Of a DNA stretch of 64,000 bases, positions 29,565 through 38,273 are shown piece by piece; the first letter of the stretch is position 1; every line of letters starts with the position of its first letter. The notes below the pieces were generated by a model that saw only the letters and a program-made list of their open reading frames with translations, had not been told where the DNA came from and did not search any database. Made by a program: the position numbers and the translations under genes. This DNA comes from Lysobacter stagni (GTDB lineage: Bacteria > Pseudomonadota > Gammaproteobacteria > Xanthomonadales > Xanthomonadaceae). Location of the stretch: positions 1,806,001 to 1,870,000 of the forward strand of contig NZ_JASGBI010000001.1 of assembly GCF_030053425.1 (NCBI RefSeq). Direction: 5' to 3'.

Positions 29565-30842
29565 ATGGCGCACGGACTTCCGCGCAAGATCAAACTTGCG
29601 TTCATCACGCAGGCCCTGATCGGCAGCATCGTGATCACGGTGGGCATCCTGCTCACCGCGATCGTCGTGCGCCAGAAGGTCGTCGAACAACGCGTGGAAC
29701 AGGAGGCGCGTGCCTTCTGGGTGGCGTACGCGCGCGATCCTGGCCACCGCCTGCCGAGCAGTTCGACGATGTCGGCCTATCTGGTCATTCCCGGCGTGGT
29801 CACCGCGCCGCTGCCGGACGAACTGCGCAACGTGACCGGCACCGGCGTGCGCCGTCTGCCAGACAGCGGCCGCCTGGTCTACGTCGACCGGCGCCCCCAG
29901 GGCACGCTCTACCTCGTGTTCTCGGCATGGCTGGCGGACCAGTCGGTGCTCTTCACCGGATTGGCTTCGCTGGTGTTGTCGCTGGTCACCAGTGGCGTGC
30001 TGATCTGGCTGACCTATCGCACGTCGAAGCGGCTGGTCACGCCAGTGAGCTGGTTGGCCAACCAGGTCGCGCATTGGGACCCGCGCGATCCCGATGCCAG
30101 CGCCATCGCGCCCGCGCACCTGCCACCGGATGCGGGCGATGAAGTGCGCAAACTGTCCCGCGCGCTGACCGGCCTGTCGCAACGCGTGGGCGATTTCGTC
30201 CAGCGCGAGCGCAACTTCACCCGCGATGCCAGCCACGAGTTACGCACGCCGCTCACCGTGATCCGTGTCGCCACCGACCTGATGCTGGCCGATCCGGACA
30301 ACACGCCGCGCGCGCAACGCTCGCTGGCGCGCATCCAGCAGGCCGGACGCGACATGGAGTCGGTGATCGAGGCCTTCCTGATCCTCGCCCGCGAAGCGGA
30401 CGTGGCGCCGCAGAGCGAGGAATTCGACGTGCGCGACATCGTCGTGGCCGAGATCGAACGCGTGCGCCCCATGCTCAGCGAGCGCCCGGTGACCCTGAGC
30501 CTGCACGACGAAGGTGCGCCGCGACTGGTGGCGCCGCCGCACGTATTGCGGGTGATGGTGGGCAACCTGCTGGGCAACGCCGTGCGCTTCACCGAAACCG
30601 GCGATATCGAAGTGCGGCTCATGCCCGACCGCGTGGTCATCCGCGACAGCGGCATCGGCATGTCGCCTGAAGTGCTGGCCAAGGCCTTCGACCCGTTCTT
30701 CCGCGCCGACTATGCCGACGGCGATGGCAAGGGCATGGGCCTGTCGATCGTGCGCCGGCTGGGCGAACGCTTCGGCTGGCCCGTGAGTCTGGCCAGTGCG
30801 CCGGGGCAGGGCACGACCGCGGTGATCCGCTTCGCCCGCTGA
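29565..30842 (+). CDS. Sensor histidine kinase
   Basis: This 425-residue membrane kinase has two membrane segments (residues ~8-32 and ~127-151) around a short periplasmic domain of about 95 residues. A HAMP-like linker follows, then HisKA with phospho-His H224 (SHELRTPLTVIR) and the ATPase domain (NLLGNAVRFTE, RDSGIGMSPE, FDPFFRAD, GKGMGLSIVRRLGE). It pairs with the preceding regulator. The signal is unknown. Confidence 0.93.
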   Translation: MAHGLPRKIKLAFITQALIGSIVITVGILLTAIVVRQKVVEQRVEQEARAFWVAYARDPGHRLPSSSTMSAYLVIPGVVTAPLPDELRNVTGTGVRRLPDSGRLVYVDRRPQGTLYLVFSAWLADQSVLFTGLASLVLSLVTSGVLIWLTYRTSKRLVTPVSWLANQVAHWDPRDPDASAIAPAHLPPDAGDEVRKLSRALTGLSQRVGDFVQRERNFTRDASHELRTPLTVIRVATDLMLADPDNTPRAQRSLARIQQAGRDMESVIEAFLILAREADVAPQSEEFDVRDIVVAEIERVRPMLSERPVTLSLHDEGAPRLVAPPHVLRVMVGNLLGNAVRFTETGDIEVRLMPDRVVIRDSGIGMSPEVLAKAFDPFFRADYADGDGKGMGLSIVRRLGERFGWPVSLASAPGQGTTAVIRFAR

Positions 30843-31010
30843 GCGGCCTCCCGAGGCGCGCGCCGCTGCGACGCAATCGCGCCAGCGCGCATCATGGACA
30901 GAAGTCCGCCGTGCCTGACACGATCCCTTGACTGAACGAATCCGCGACGCGGCTGTCAACCGTGGCGTCGCTGGTGCGTTGTCGCCGGCATAACCCTCGA
31001 ATCGAGCCTC

Positions 31011-32576
31011 ATGAGCGCAGCCCGCCCAGCCCCCCGCAATGCCCGCAAGCCCACTCCCTGGATCCGCCACGGCATCGCCGCGGCGGTCGTGCTGGTACTC
31101 ATCGCCGGTGGCGCCTTCGTGTGGCGCAAGCGCGGCGCGGAGGCCGAAGCCGGTGCGTTCCGCACCGCGCCGGTCGAACGCGGCGACATCCGCGTCGCGA
31201 TTTCCTCCACGGGCACGCTGAGCGCCATCTCCACCGTCACGGTGGGCAGCCAGGTGTCCGGCCAGGTCACCGGTGTGCTGGTGGATTTCAACGATCCGGT
31301 GAAGCGCGGCCAGGTGATCGCGCGCATCGATCCCAAGACCTACGAGGCCCAGATCGCCCAGGGCAACGCGCAGGTCGCCAGTGCGCGCGCCTCGCTCTCG
31401 CAGGCGCAGGCCACGCTGGTCAATGCCGAACTGGACTACCAGCGCAAGTCGGACCTGGGCGCGCGCCAGCTGGTCGCGCGCAGCGACGTGGACCTGGCCA
31501 AGGCGGCGCTGGACCAGGCACGCGCGCAGGTGAATTCCGCGCAGGCCGTGATCCGGCAGCAGACCGCTTCCACGCAGACCACGCAGGTCAACCTGGATCG
31601 CACCGTCATCCGCTCGCCGGTGGATGGCGTGGTGCTCACGCGCAGCATCGAGCCCGGCCAGACCGTGGCTGCCAGCCTGCAGGCGCCGGAGCTGTTCACC
31701 ATCGCCGAGGACCTGGCGAAGATGAAGATCGAGCTGGCCGTCGACGAGGCCGACATCGGTCAGGTGCGTACGGGCCAGAACGTGTCGTTCACCGTCGATG
31801 CCTTCCCCGATCGCCAGTTCCGCGGCATGGTCGAACAGGTGCGCCTGTCGGCGACGACCACGAACAACGTGGTCACCTATCCGGTCGTGGTGACCGTGGA
31901 CAACAGCGACGGCACGCTGCTGCCCGGCCTGACGGTGAACGCGGAAATCGAAGTGTCGCGGCGCGACGACGTGCTGAAGGTGTCCAACGCGGCGCTGCGC
32001 TTCAAGCCCGCCGACGAAGCCAATGCGGCCGCGGATGCCGCGCCGCAGCCGGGCGGAAGCCCGCGTGGCGGTAGCGGCATGTTGGATGATCTGTCCCGAA
32101 CCGCGGGCACGCTGAAGTTGAATGCCGACCAGCAGGCCGCGTTCGACAGTGCGCTGTCCGCCGTGCGCGAGCGTCAGCAGGCGCGCCAGGCGCAGGCCGC
32201 GCAGCAGGGCGGCGGCAATCGCCTGTTCGGCGGTGGCGGTGGTGGCGGTCCGGGCGGCGGCCCCCGCATGGTGGTGGCGGGCGGAGGCGCGGGCGGCAAC
32301 GCGCAGGCGCAGATGCGCCAACGCATGGCCGAACGCTTCAAGGAAGACTTCGGTCCCTTCCGCGCGCTGCTGGATCCGGCGCAGCAGAAGGAATGGGATG
32401 CCGCGCTGTCGGCGCTGCTCAACGCCAAGCGCGCGCCGCTGTATCGCCTGGTGGATGGCAAGCCCGAACGCGTGATGGTGCGCATCGGCGCCAGCGACGG
32501 CAGCAGCACGGAAATCTCCGGCGGCGGCCTGAAGGCCGGCGATGCGGTGGTGACCGGCGAGCGGGCCCGTCAGTGA
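31011..32576 (+). CDS. MacA/HlyD-type periplasmic adaptor with inserted Spy/CpxP-like segment
   Basis: The 521-residue adaptor links an ABC transporter to an outer-membrane channel. An N-terminal membrane anchor (residues ~21-38) precedes biotinyl-lipoyl halves (VTVGSQVSGQV, VIRSPVDGVVLTRSIEPGQT), an alpha-hairpin and a beta-barrel. Residues ~333-478 interrupt the usual C-terminal domain with Gly-rich linkers and two related helices, LNADQQAAFDSALSAV (370-385) and LDPAQQKEWDAALSAL (454-469), which recall the LTxxQ motif of Spy/CpxP. No ribosome site is obvious. It is followed by the ABC ATPase and the permease. Confidence 0.88.
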   Translation: MSAARPAPRNARKPTPWIRHGIAAAVVLVLIAGGAFVWRKRGAEAEAGAFRTAPVERGDIRVAISSTGTLSAISTVTVGSQVSGQVTGVLVDFNDPVKRGQVIARIDPKTYEAQIAQGNAQVASARASLSQAQATLVNAELDYQRKSDLGARQLVARSDVDLAKAALDQARAQVNSAQAVIRQQTASTQTTQVNLDRTVIRSPVDGVVLTRSIEPGQTVAASLQAPELFTIAEDLAKMKIELAVDEADIGQVRTGQNVSFTVDAFPDRQFRGMVEQVRLSATTTNNVVTYPVVVTVDNSDGTLLPGLTVNAEIEVSRRDDVLKVSNAALRFKPADEANAAADAAPQPGGSPRGGSGMLDDLSRTAGTLKLNADQQAAFDSALSAVRERQQARQAQAAQQGGGNRLFGGGGGGGPGGGPRMVVAGGGAGGNAQAQMRQRMAERFKEDFGPFRALLDPAQQKEWDAALSALLNAKRAPLYRLVDGKPERVMVRIGASDGSSTEISGGGLKAGDAVVTGERARQ

Positions 32577-32584
32577 GCGATGGC

Positions 32585-33289
32585 ATGAGTGCGATCGTCC
32601 CTCCCGTTCCGGTGATCCACACCCAACGCCTGTGCAAGACCTACGCGGCGCACACCGAGGCGGAAGTGCAGGCATTGCGCAACGTGGACCTGAGCATCCA
32701 TCGCGGCGAGTTCGTCGCGATCATGGGGCCGTCGGGTTCGGGCAAGTCGACGCTGATGAACCTCATCGGCTGCCTCGACACACCCACCGCGGGCACCTAC
32801 GAATGCGATGGCGTGGACGTGTCCACGCTGGATGCCGAAGACCTTGCGGTCCTGCGTCGCGACAAGATCGGTTTCGTCTTCCAGGGCTTCAACCTGTTGC
32901 CGCGCATGAGCGCGCTGGACAACGTGGCGATGCCGCTGGGCTACGCGCGCGTGCCTCCGCACGAACGCATCGAACGCGCGCGCCAGGCGCTGGTGGACGT
33001 CGGCCTGGGCGAGCGCGTCTCGCATCGCCCCAGCGAGCTGTCCGGCGGCCAGCAGCAGCGCGTGGCCATCGCGCGCGCGCTGATCAACCGGCCGCCGATC
33101 CTGCTGGCCGACGAGCCCACTGGCGCGCTCGACAGCAAGACCGGCGAGGAGATCCTCGCGCTGTTCAAGCGTCTGCGCGACGAGCAGCACACTGTGGTGC
33201 TGATCACCCATGACGCCGACGTCGCCGCCCATGCCGACCGCATCTACGTGATGCGCGATGGCGAGTTGCATCAGGAGGGCGCGGCATGA
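32585..33289 (+). CDS. ABC transporter ATPase of MacB type
   Basis: This cytoplasmic ATPase is of the LolD/MacB class. Walker A is GPSGSGKST, the Q-loop is FQGFNLLPRM, the signature LSGGQQQRVAIARAL and Walker B ILLADEPTGALD. The ATG at 32585 gives about 234 residues; a GTG at 32573 that overlaps the adaptor stop (GTGA) is an alternative start. Its own stop overlaps the permease ATG. In E. coli MacB this domain is fused to the permease, whereas here it is a separate subunit. Confidence 0.94.
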   Translation: MSAIVPPVPVIHTQRLCKTYAAHTEAEVQALRNVDLSIHRGEFVAIMGPSGSGKSTLMNLIGCLDTPTAGTYECDGVDVSTLDAEDLAVLRRDKIGFVFQGFNLLPRMSALDNVAMPLGYARVPPHERIERARQALVDVGLGERVSHRPSELSGGQQQRVAIARALINRPPILLADEPTGALDSKTGEEILALFKRLRDEQHTVVLITHDADVAAHADRIYVMRDGELHQEGAA

Positions 33290-34527
33290 ACTTCTCCGAC
33301 ATCCTGCGCACCGCCATCTATGCGCTGCGCGGCAACTGGATGCGCAGCGCGCTGACATCGCTGGGCGTGATCATCGGCATCGCCGCGGTGATCGTGATGG
33401 TGTCCGTTGGGCAGGGCACGCAGCAGGAAATCGACAAGATGGTCTCCGGCCTGGGTTCGCAGCGGCTGGACATCAACCCGGGCGCGGGTCGCGGTCCCGG
33501 CGGTGGCGGCGTCCGCATGAGCGCCAGCAGCTTCTTCACCCTCAACGAGGGCGACGTCGACGCAATCCGCAGCGAAATCCCCGAAGTGCAGTACGTGGCC
33601 GGCGCGCTGCGTGGCAGCACGCAGGCGGTGTTCGCCGAGAACAATGCACCGACCAGCTGGCAGGGCGTGCAGCCGGACTTCTTCGACATCAACGGCTGGG
33701 TCGTGCAGAACGGCGAAGGCTTCGACACGCAGGACTACACCAGCGCGGACAAGGTGGTGATCCTGGGCGAGACCGTGCGCCGCACGCTGTTCGGCGACGA
33801 CCCCGGCATCGGACAGACCATCCGCCTGGGACGCGTGCCGTTCACGGTGGTGGGCACGCTCAAGCCCAAGGGGCAGGGCGGCTTCGGACAGGACCAGGAC
33901 GACGTTGTGATGGTGCCGCTGCAGACCGCTCGCCGCCGCCTGATGGGCGCGATGGGTTTGCCGGCCGGCGCGGTGATGCAGGTCGCGCTGACCGTGGCCG
34001 ATGCGAAGGACCTGACGTATGCGCAGGGCGAAGTCGAGGCGCTGCTGCGCCAGCGTCATCGCATCAAGCCTGGCGACGAGGACGACTTCAACGTACGCAA
34101 CATCTCCGAGATCGTGGCCACGCGTACCGCGACCACGCGCCTGATGTCGCTGTTGCTTGGCGCGGTGGCGACGATCTCGTTGATCGTCGGCGGCATCGGC
34201 ATCATGAACATCATGCTGGTCTCGGTGACCGAGCGCATCCGCGAGATCGGCCTGCGCATGGCGGTGGGCGCGGGGCCTTCGGACGTGCGTCGGCAGTTCC
34301 TCGCCGAGGCGATGCTGCTCTCGCTCGGCGGCGGCGTGCTGGGCATCGTGATCGGCGTGGTGGGCGCGCTGCTGGTGGGCCGGTTCGGCTCGCTGCCGGT
34401 GGCGCTCAATGGCCAGGTGATCGCGCTGGCGGCCACGTTCTCGATCATGACCGGCCTGTTCTTCGGCTATTACCCGGCGCGCAAGGCCTCGCAGCTGGAT
34501 CCGATCGAGGCGCTGCGGCAGCAGTGA
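33286..34527 (+). CDS. MacB-type ABC transporter permease
   Basis: This 413-residue type VII permease has one membrane helix near residue 25, a large periplasmic MacB_PCD domain and three helices at the C-terminus (from about residues 285, 340 and 375). The sequences SLGVIIGIAAVIVMVSVGQG and VTERIREIGLRMAVGAG are family hallmarks. With the adaptor and ATPase it should form a tripartite mechanotransmission exporter for peptides, macrolides or siderophores; no TolC-like gene is next to it. Confidence 0.93.
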   Translation: MNFSDILRTAIYALRGNWMRSALTSLGVIIGIAAVIVMVSVGQGTQQEIDKMVSGLGSQRLDINPGAGRGPGGGGVRMSASSFFTLNEGDVDAIRSEIPEVQYVAGALRGSTQAVFAENNAPTSWQGVQPDFFDINGWVVQNGEGFDTQDYTSADKVVILGETVRRTLFGDDPGIGQTIRLGRVPFTVVGTLKPKGQGGFGQDQDDVVMVPLQTARRRLMGAMGLPAGAVMQVALTVADAKDLTYAQGEVEALLRQRHRIKPGDEDDFNVRNISEIVATRTATTRLMSLLLGAVATISLIVGGIGIMNIMLVSVTERIREIGLRMAVGAGPSDVRRQFLAEAMLLSLGGGVLGIVIGVVGALLVGRFGSLPVALNGQVIALAATFSIMTGLFFGYYPARKASQLDPIEALRQQ

Positions 34528-34593
34528 TCCATTGCGCGGAGGGGCATGGGCAGGCCCCTCCGCATCAGCCGCTTCATTCGTTACGGAAAATGT

Positions 34594-34638
34594 CGACCGC
34601 GACCGCGACCGCGACCGCGACCGCGACCGCGACCGCGA
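34594..34638 (+). repeat. Hexanucleotide tandem repeat (CGACCG)7
   Basis: Seven perfect CGACCG units plus a partial one lie in the 163-base gap between macB and the isoaspartyl peptidase gene, 53-97 bases before its ATG. In frame it would read Asp-Arg repeats, but it lies upstream of the signal peptide start. It probably falls in the promoter or 5' leader. Confidence 0.9.
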
Positions 34639-34690
34639 TGACGCGGCAGGCGCTATCCTCAGGACCCGACTCACGCGCCTCCCGACGCTC

Positions 34691-35710
34691 ATGCGCCTGC
34701 TCATCCCGCTGCTTGCTTTCGCCATGACCCTCAACGCCCATGCCGCCGAGCCGTCCGCCAAGCCGAAGACGGCGCTGGTGATCCACGGCGGCGCCGGTTT
34801 CGTGCCGAAGGATTCGATCACGCCGGAAGAGCGCACCGCGTATCACGCGGCGCTCAACCGCGCGCTGGATGCCGGCAACGCCGTGCTGCAGCGCGGAGGC
34901 AGTGCGCTCGATGCGGTGACGGCCGTCGTGGTGGTGATGGAGGACGCGCCGCAGTTCAACGCCGGCAAGGGCGCCGTGTTCAACGCGAAGGGCGCGCATG
35001 AGCTCGATGCATCGATCATGGAAGGCCACACGCGCCGCGCGGGCGCCGTCGCGGGCGTCACGACCATCAAGAATCCGATCAAGCTGGCGCGCGCGGTGAT
35101 GGAGCACAGCCCCCACGTGATGCTGGCCGGCGCGGGCGCCGAGGCGTTCGCGGACACGCGTCCGGAGATCGAGCGCGTGCCCAACACCTACTTCGATACC
35201 GACAAGCGTCGCCAGCAACTGGAGAAGGCGCAGCGCGAGGAGGCGGCCAAGGGCAAGCGCGAGGCGCGCAATACCGACGGCGATGCGCCGACGTATTTCG
35301 GCACGGTGGGTGCCGTGGCGCTGGATGCACAGGGGCATATCGCCGCGGCCACCAGCACCGGCGGCATGACCAACAAGAAGTGGGGCCGCGTGGGCGATTC
35401 GCCGATCATCGGCGCCGGCACCTGGGCCGACGAGCGCTGCGGCGTGTCGGGTACGGGCTGGGGCGAGTTCTACATCCGAAACGCGGTCGCGCACGACATC
35501 TGTGCACGCATGGCCTACCGCGGCGATTCGCTGCAGGTCGCGGCCGAGGACGTGGTCAACAAGGTCGTGCCCGCCGCCGGTGGCGATGGCGGTGCGATCG
35601 CGCTCGACCGTGACGGCAACATCGCCATGCCGTTCAACAGCGGCAGCATGTTCCGCGGATGGATCAAGCCGGACGGCACGCGCGGTACGGCGATCCACGA
35701 GGGCGAGTGA
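34691..35710 (+). CDS. Isoaspartyl peptidase/L-asparaginase (Ntn hydrolase), secreted
   Basis: The 339-residue precursor starts with a signal peptide (LLIPLLAFAMTLNAHAAEP). It has the plant-type asparaginase pattern ALVIHGGAGF, FNAGKGAVFNAKGAHELDAS and the autocleavage site before T205 in FGTVGAVALD, with later STGGMTNKKWGRVGDSP. After self-cleavage the Thr is the nucleophile that hydrolyses beta-aspartyl peptides and asparagine. A leader is unusual compared with cytoplasmic E. coli IaaA but is found in several relatives. Longer in-frame starts would translate the CGACCG repeat and are rejected. Confidence 0.92.
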   Translation: MRLLIPLLAFAMTLNAHAAEPSAKPKTALVIHGGAGFVPKDSITPEERTAYHAALNRALDAGNAVLQRGGSALDAVTAVVVVMEDAPQFNAGKGAVFNAKGAHELDASIMEGHTRRAGAVAGVTTIKNPIKLARAVMEHSPHVMLAGAGAEAFADTRPEIERVPNTYFDTDKRRQQLEKAQREEAAKGKREARNTDGDAPTYFGTVGAVALDAQGHIAAATSTGGMTNKKWGRVGDSPIIGAGTWADERCGVSGTGWGEFYIRNAVAHDICARMAYRGDSLQVAAEDVVNKVVPAAGGDGGAIALDRDGNIAMPFNSGSMFRGWIKPDGTRGTAIHEGE

Positions 35711-35824
35711 GGCGCTCAGCCGCGGCAGGTGAGCGTTCATCATCTGCTGCTCGCTGTCCCGCAGGGTGAGCGCTTCAGCGCCCTGTCGACTTCACCACTC
35801 CCACTCCGCCGCCCCTCACCCCAA

Positions 35825-35847
35825 CCCCTCTCCCGCGGGGAGAGGGG
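35825..35847. terminator. Strong hairpin between convergent genes
   Basis: CCCCTCTCC and GGAGAGGGG pair around a short CGCGG-type loop, in the 164-base gap between the peptidase (plus) and the VOC gene (minus). There is no U-run. The surrounding CCCCTCACCCCAACCCCTCTCC sequence is a dispersed repeat type common in this bacterial group, so it may be a repeat that also ends transcription. Confidence 0.55.
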
Positions 35848-35874
35848 CTTCGTGCTGCAATCGCAACGACGGCT

Positions 35875-36351
35875 CTACGCCGTCAGCCCCGCCTGCTGCT
35901 TCATCCATTCGTCCATGCGCCGCTTGAGTTCCTCCGGCGACACGTCTTCCACGTGCGTGGCCAGGCTCCACTTGTGGCCGAAAGGATCGATCAGCGTGCC
36001 CATGCGGTCGCCCCACGCCTGATTCTCCACCGGGCGGTCGGGCTTCGCTCCGGCTTTCACGGCGTGTTCGTAGGCGCGGTCCACGTCGGGCACGTAGATG
36101 ACGAAGCTGGCGGTGGCGCCGCCGCGCGATTTCGGCCCCAGCGCGCCGATGTCCGGCCATTCATCCGAGAGCATGAGCATGCTGTTGCCGATGCGGATCT
36201 CGGCGTGACCGATCTTGTCGCCCATCGGCAGCCGGTAGATTTCCTCGGCGCCCAGCGCATCACGGTAGAAATCGAGCGCGGCTTTCGTGTCGTCGACGAT
36301 CAGGTAGGGCGTGACGGTGTGATAGCCCTCGGGAGTGCTGGGAACGCTCAT
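35875..36351 (-). CDS. VOC/glyoxalase-superfamily protein (PhnB-like)
   Basis: The 158-residue protein has the VOC fold start YHTVTPYLIVDDTKAALDFY and a later DPFGHKWSLATHVEDV, as in PhnB/YdcA-like relatives. These proteins bind metal or small ligands, and some confer drug resistance; the substrate is unknown. The GGAG ribosome site just before ATG 36351 fixes the start. It is followed closely upstream by the ABM protein on the same strand, forming a pair. Confidence 0.85.
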   Translation of the reverse strand: MSVPSTPEGYHTVTPYLIVDDTKAALDFYRDALGAEEIYRLPMGDKIGHAEIRIGNSMLMLSDEWPDIGALGPKSRGGATASFVIYVPDVDRAYEHAVKAGAKPDRPVENQAWGDRMGTLIDPFGHKWSLATHVEDVSPEELKRRMDEWMKQQAGLTA

Positions 36352-36371
36352 GGAGAACTCCGGTGGCCGCG

Positions 36372-36674
36372 TCAGTGCGGCAGCTTGCTGGCCAGCAGGT
36401 CGACCCGGTCGATCCGCGGCGGCTGGGACAGCAGGTCGTCGGCCCGTTCCATCAGGGCCGCGGCGATCGGGCCGTCCAGGTGCGCCTGGCGGCCGGCTTC
36501 GTTGTCGAAGGTGTCGTAAATGCCGAACGAACTCGGCCCGAAGCGCAGGGCGAACCAGGTCCGGGTGCCCGGCTCGGCCTCGGCCAGGGGCAGGGCGCTG
36601 CGCAGGAACTGTTCGAGCTGCTCTTCCTTGCCGGGTTTGGCCTCCAGGCGGGCCAGCAATGCGCAACGTGACAT
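36372..36674 (-). CDS. Antibiotic biosynthesis monooxygenase-domain protein
   Basis: The 100-residue protein has the small ferredoxin-like ABM fold: LLARLEAKPGKEEQLEQFLR, FALRFGPSSFGIYDTF and a C-terminal helix. Members include YgiN quinol monooxygenase and stress enzymes; the substrate here is unknown. It lies 20 bases ahead of the VOC gene and is probably co-transcribed. Confidence 0.85.
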   Translation of the reverse strand: MSRCALLARLEAKPGKEEQLEQFLRSALPLAEAEPGTRTWFALRFGPSSFGIYDTFDNEAGRQAHLDGPIAAALMERADDLLSQPPRIDRVDLLASKLPH

Positions 36675-36983
36675 GGCGGCGGCTCTCCGGGGCGGGCCGC
36701 TCAGCCTAGGCGCGGCGACGCTAAGGGCGCGCGAAAAAGACGCTACGCGGAGCTGACCGCACGCCGTGCGGTGGCCCGGGGTCATGGGCCAGGGGCGGGG
36801 GGCTTGTGGCAAAATCGGCCCCCTGCCGCGGCCCTGCCGCGCCTCTTCCTTCGCCCGATACCGACCATGCCGATCGCCGTTCCGTCGTCCCCAGCCGTGT
36901 GCGCGTCGTCGCCCGGAACCGGCCCCAGGCCGGTGATCGCTGCCAGCGGCCGGTCTGTCCGGCCCTCCGCTTGAGTCGCCGAC
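36675..36983. other. 309-bp divergent gap between ABM gene and dgkA
   Basis: No convincing gene was seen. It holds a perfect hairpin ACCGCAC-GCC-GTGCGGT at 36756-36772, further GC-rich inverted repeats (CCGGCC...GGCCGG near 36925) and an A-rich CAAAAT at about 36807 that could be a -10 element. Short frames here have no coding character. Confidence 0.5.
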
Positions 36984-37367
36984 ATGGCTGATGCGTTCGG
37001 TCATCTGCCGCGCGGCCCCGCGCGCATCCTCAAGGCGACGCGCTGGTCGATGCAGGGGCTGCGGGCCGCCTGGCTGCACGAGTCCTCCTTCCGCCTGGAG
37101 GTCTACCTGTTCGTCGCCCTGGCTCCGGTGGGCTGGTGGCTGGGCCAGACCCCGGTCGAACGGGTGCTGATGATCGGCTCGATGCTGCTGGTGCTGAGCG
37201 TGGAGCTGCTCAACTCCGCGGTCGAAGCCGTCATCGAACGCTACGGAGCGGAGTTCCACGAACTGGCCGGGCGCGCCAAGGACATGGGCTCGGCCGCCGT
37301 GTTCGTGGTGATGATGAACGTACTGCTGACCTGGGGCGCGATCCTGCTGCCCCGACTGATCCGATAG
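36984..37367 (+). CDS. dgkA: Diacylglycerol kinase
   Basis: DgkA is a 127-residue inner-membrane kinase that returns diacylglycerol to phosphatidate. Three membrane helices and the signature SVELLNSAVEAVIERYGAEF are clear, as is the downstream AKDMGSAAVFV. It lies 18 bases before the terC gene. Confidence 0.96.
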   Translation: MADAFGHLPRGPARILKATRWSMQGLRAAWLHESSFRLEVYLFVALAPVGWWLGQTPVERVLMIGSMLLVLSVELLNSAVEAVIERYGAEFHELAGRAKDMGSAAVFVVMMNVLLTWGAILLPRLIR

Positions 37368-37385
37368 AACCCGGGAAGACCGCTA

Positions 37386-38123
37386 GTGATTGTCGAACTG
37401 CTCACCGATCCGCATGTGTGGATCACCCTCGTTACCTTGAGCGCGATCGAGATCGTGCTCGGTATCGACAACCTCGTCTTCATCTCCATCGCCGTCAGCA
37501 AGCTGCCCTACGCCCAGCGCGAGAAAGCGCGCAAGTTCGGCATCGCGGTGGCGTGCATCACGCGAATCGCGCTGCTGCTGACGCTGGCGTGGCTGGCCGG
37601 CCTCACCAACGACCTGTTCAACGTCCTCGGCCAGGGCATCTCGGTGCGCGACCTGGTGCTGATCCTGGGTGGTGCCTTCCTGCTGGTGAAGGGCACGATG
37701 GAGGTCAAGGACCTCATCATCGGCGAGACCGAGGAAGAGGACATCCACACCAAGCCCAAGGCGTCGTTCATGGGCGTGATCGCGCAGATCGCGGTGATCG
37801 ACATCGTGTTCTCGCTGGACTCGGTGATCGCGGCGGTGGGCATGGCCAACCACACGCCGGTGATGGTGGCGGCGATCCTGCTCGCCGTCGCCGTGATGCT
37901 GCTGGCGTCCAAGCCGCTGGGGCATTTCATCGACCACAACCCGACCATCAAGATGCTGGCGCTGGCCTTCATCGTGCTGGTGGGCGTGTACCTGATCGCC
38001 GACGGCTTCGAGCTGCACATCCCGAAGGGCTACATCTACGGCGCCATGGGTTTCTCGGCGCTGGTCGAATGCCTGAACCTGTGGGCCAAGCGCCGCGCGC
38101 AGCGTCGCCTCCAGCCGGAATAA
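37386..38123 (+). CDS. TerC-family integral membrane protein
   Basis: The 245-residue protein has seven or so membrane helices and the TerC hallmarks EIVLGIDNLVFI and DIVFSLDSVIAA with conserved acidic residues in the membrane. TerC relatives export manganese or help load metals onto exported proteins. The GTG start at 37386 is used. The gap before it is only 18 bases, so there is no room for the Mn riboswitch found before some alx genes. An intrinsic-type terminator follows. Confidence 0.9.
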   Translation: MIVELLTDPHVWITLVTLSAIEIVLGIDNLVFISIAVSKLPYAQREKARKFGIAVACITRIALLLTLAWLAGLTNDLFNVLGQGISVRDLVLILGGAFLLVKGTMEVKDLIIGETEEEDIHTKPKASFMGVIAQIAVIDIVFSLDSVIAAVGMANHTPVMVAAILLAVAVMLLASKPLGHFIDHNPTIKMLALAFIVLVGVYLIADGFELHIPKGYIYGAMGFSALVECLNLWAKRRAQRRLQPE

Positions 38124-38146
38124 GCGCGCCGCGATGGCACGCGACA

Positions 38147-38178
38147 AACGGCCTCCTCCGGGAGGCCGTTTTCGTTTG
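38147..38178 (+). terminator. Rho-independent terminator after terC
   Basis: An 11-base stem AAACGGCCTCC/GGAGGCCGTTT with loop TCCG (38147-38172) is followed by TTCGTTT. It is the best terminator in the window. Confidence 0.85.
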
Positions 38179-38273
38179 GAGGCGATAACGCCCGCGTAAC
38201 AAATCGCGCCGCCATTGCGCGCCGCCCGGCCGGATGGTGGAATGCCGGCCAACGACACGGAAGGAGTTCCCCC

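Noticed and set aside
36771..36974. Small ORF upstream of dgkA
   Set aside because: Composition is Pro/Ser/Arg-rich and there is no ribosome site or family match; the stretch is better explained as leader DNA with hairpins.
37368..37385. Manganese riboswitch (yybP-ykoY) before terC
   Set aside because: Only 18 bases separate dgkA and terC, too short for the aptamer.
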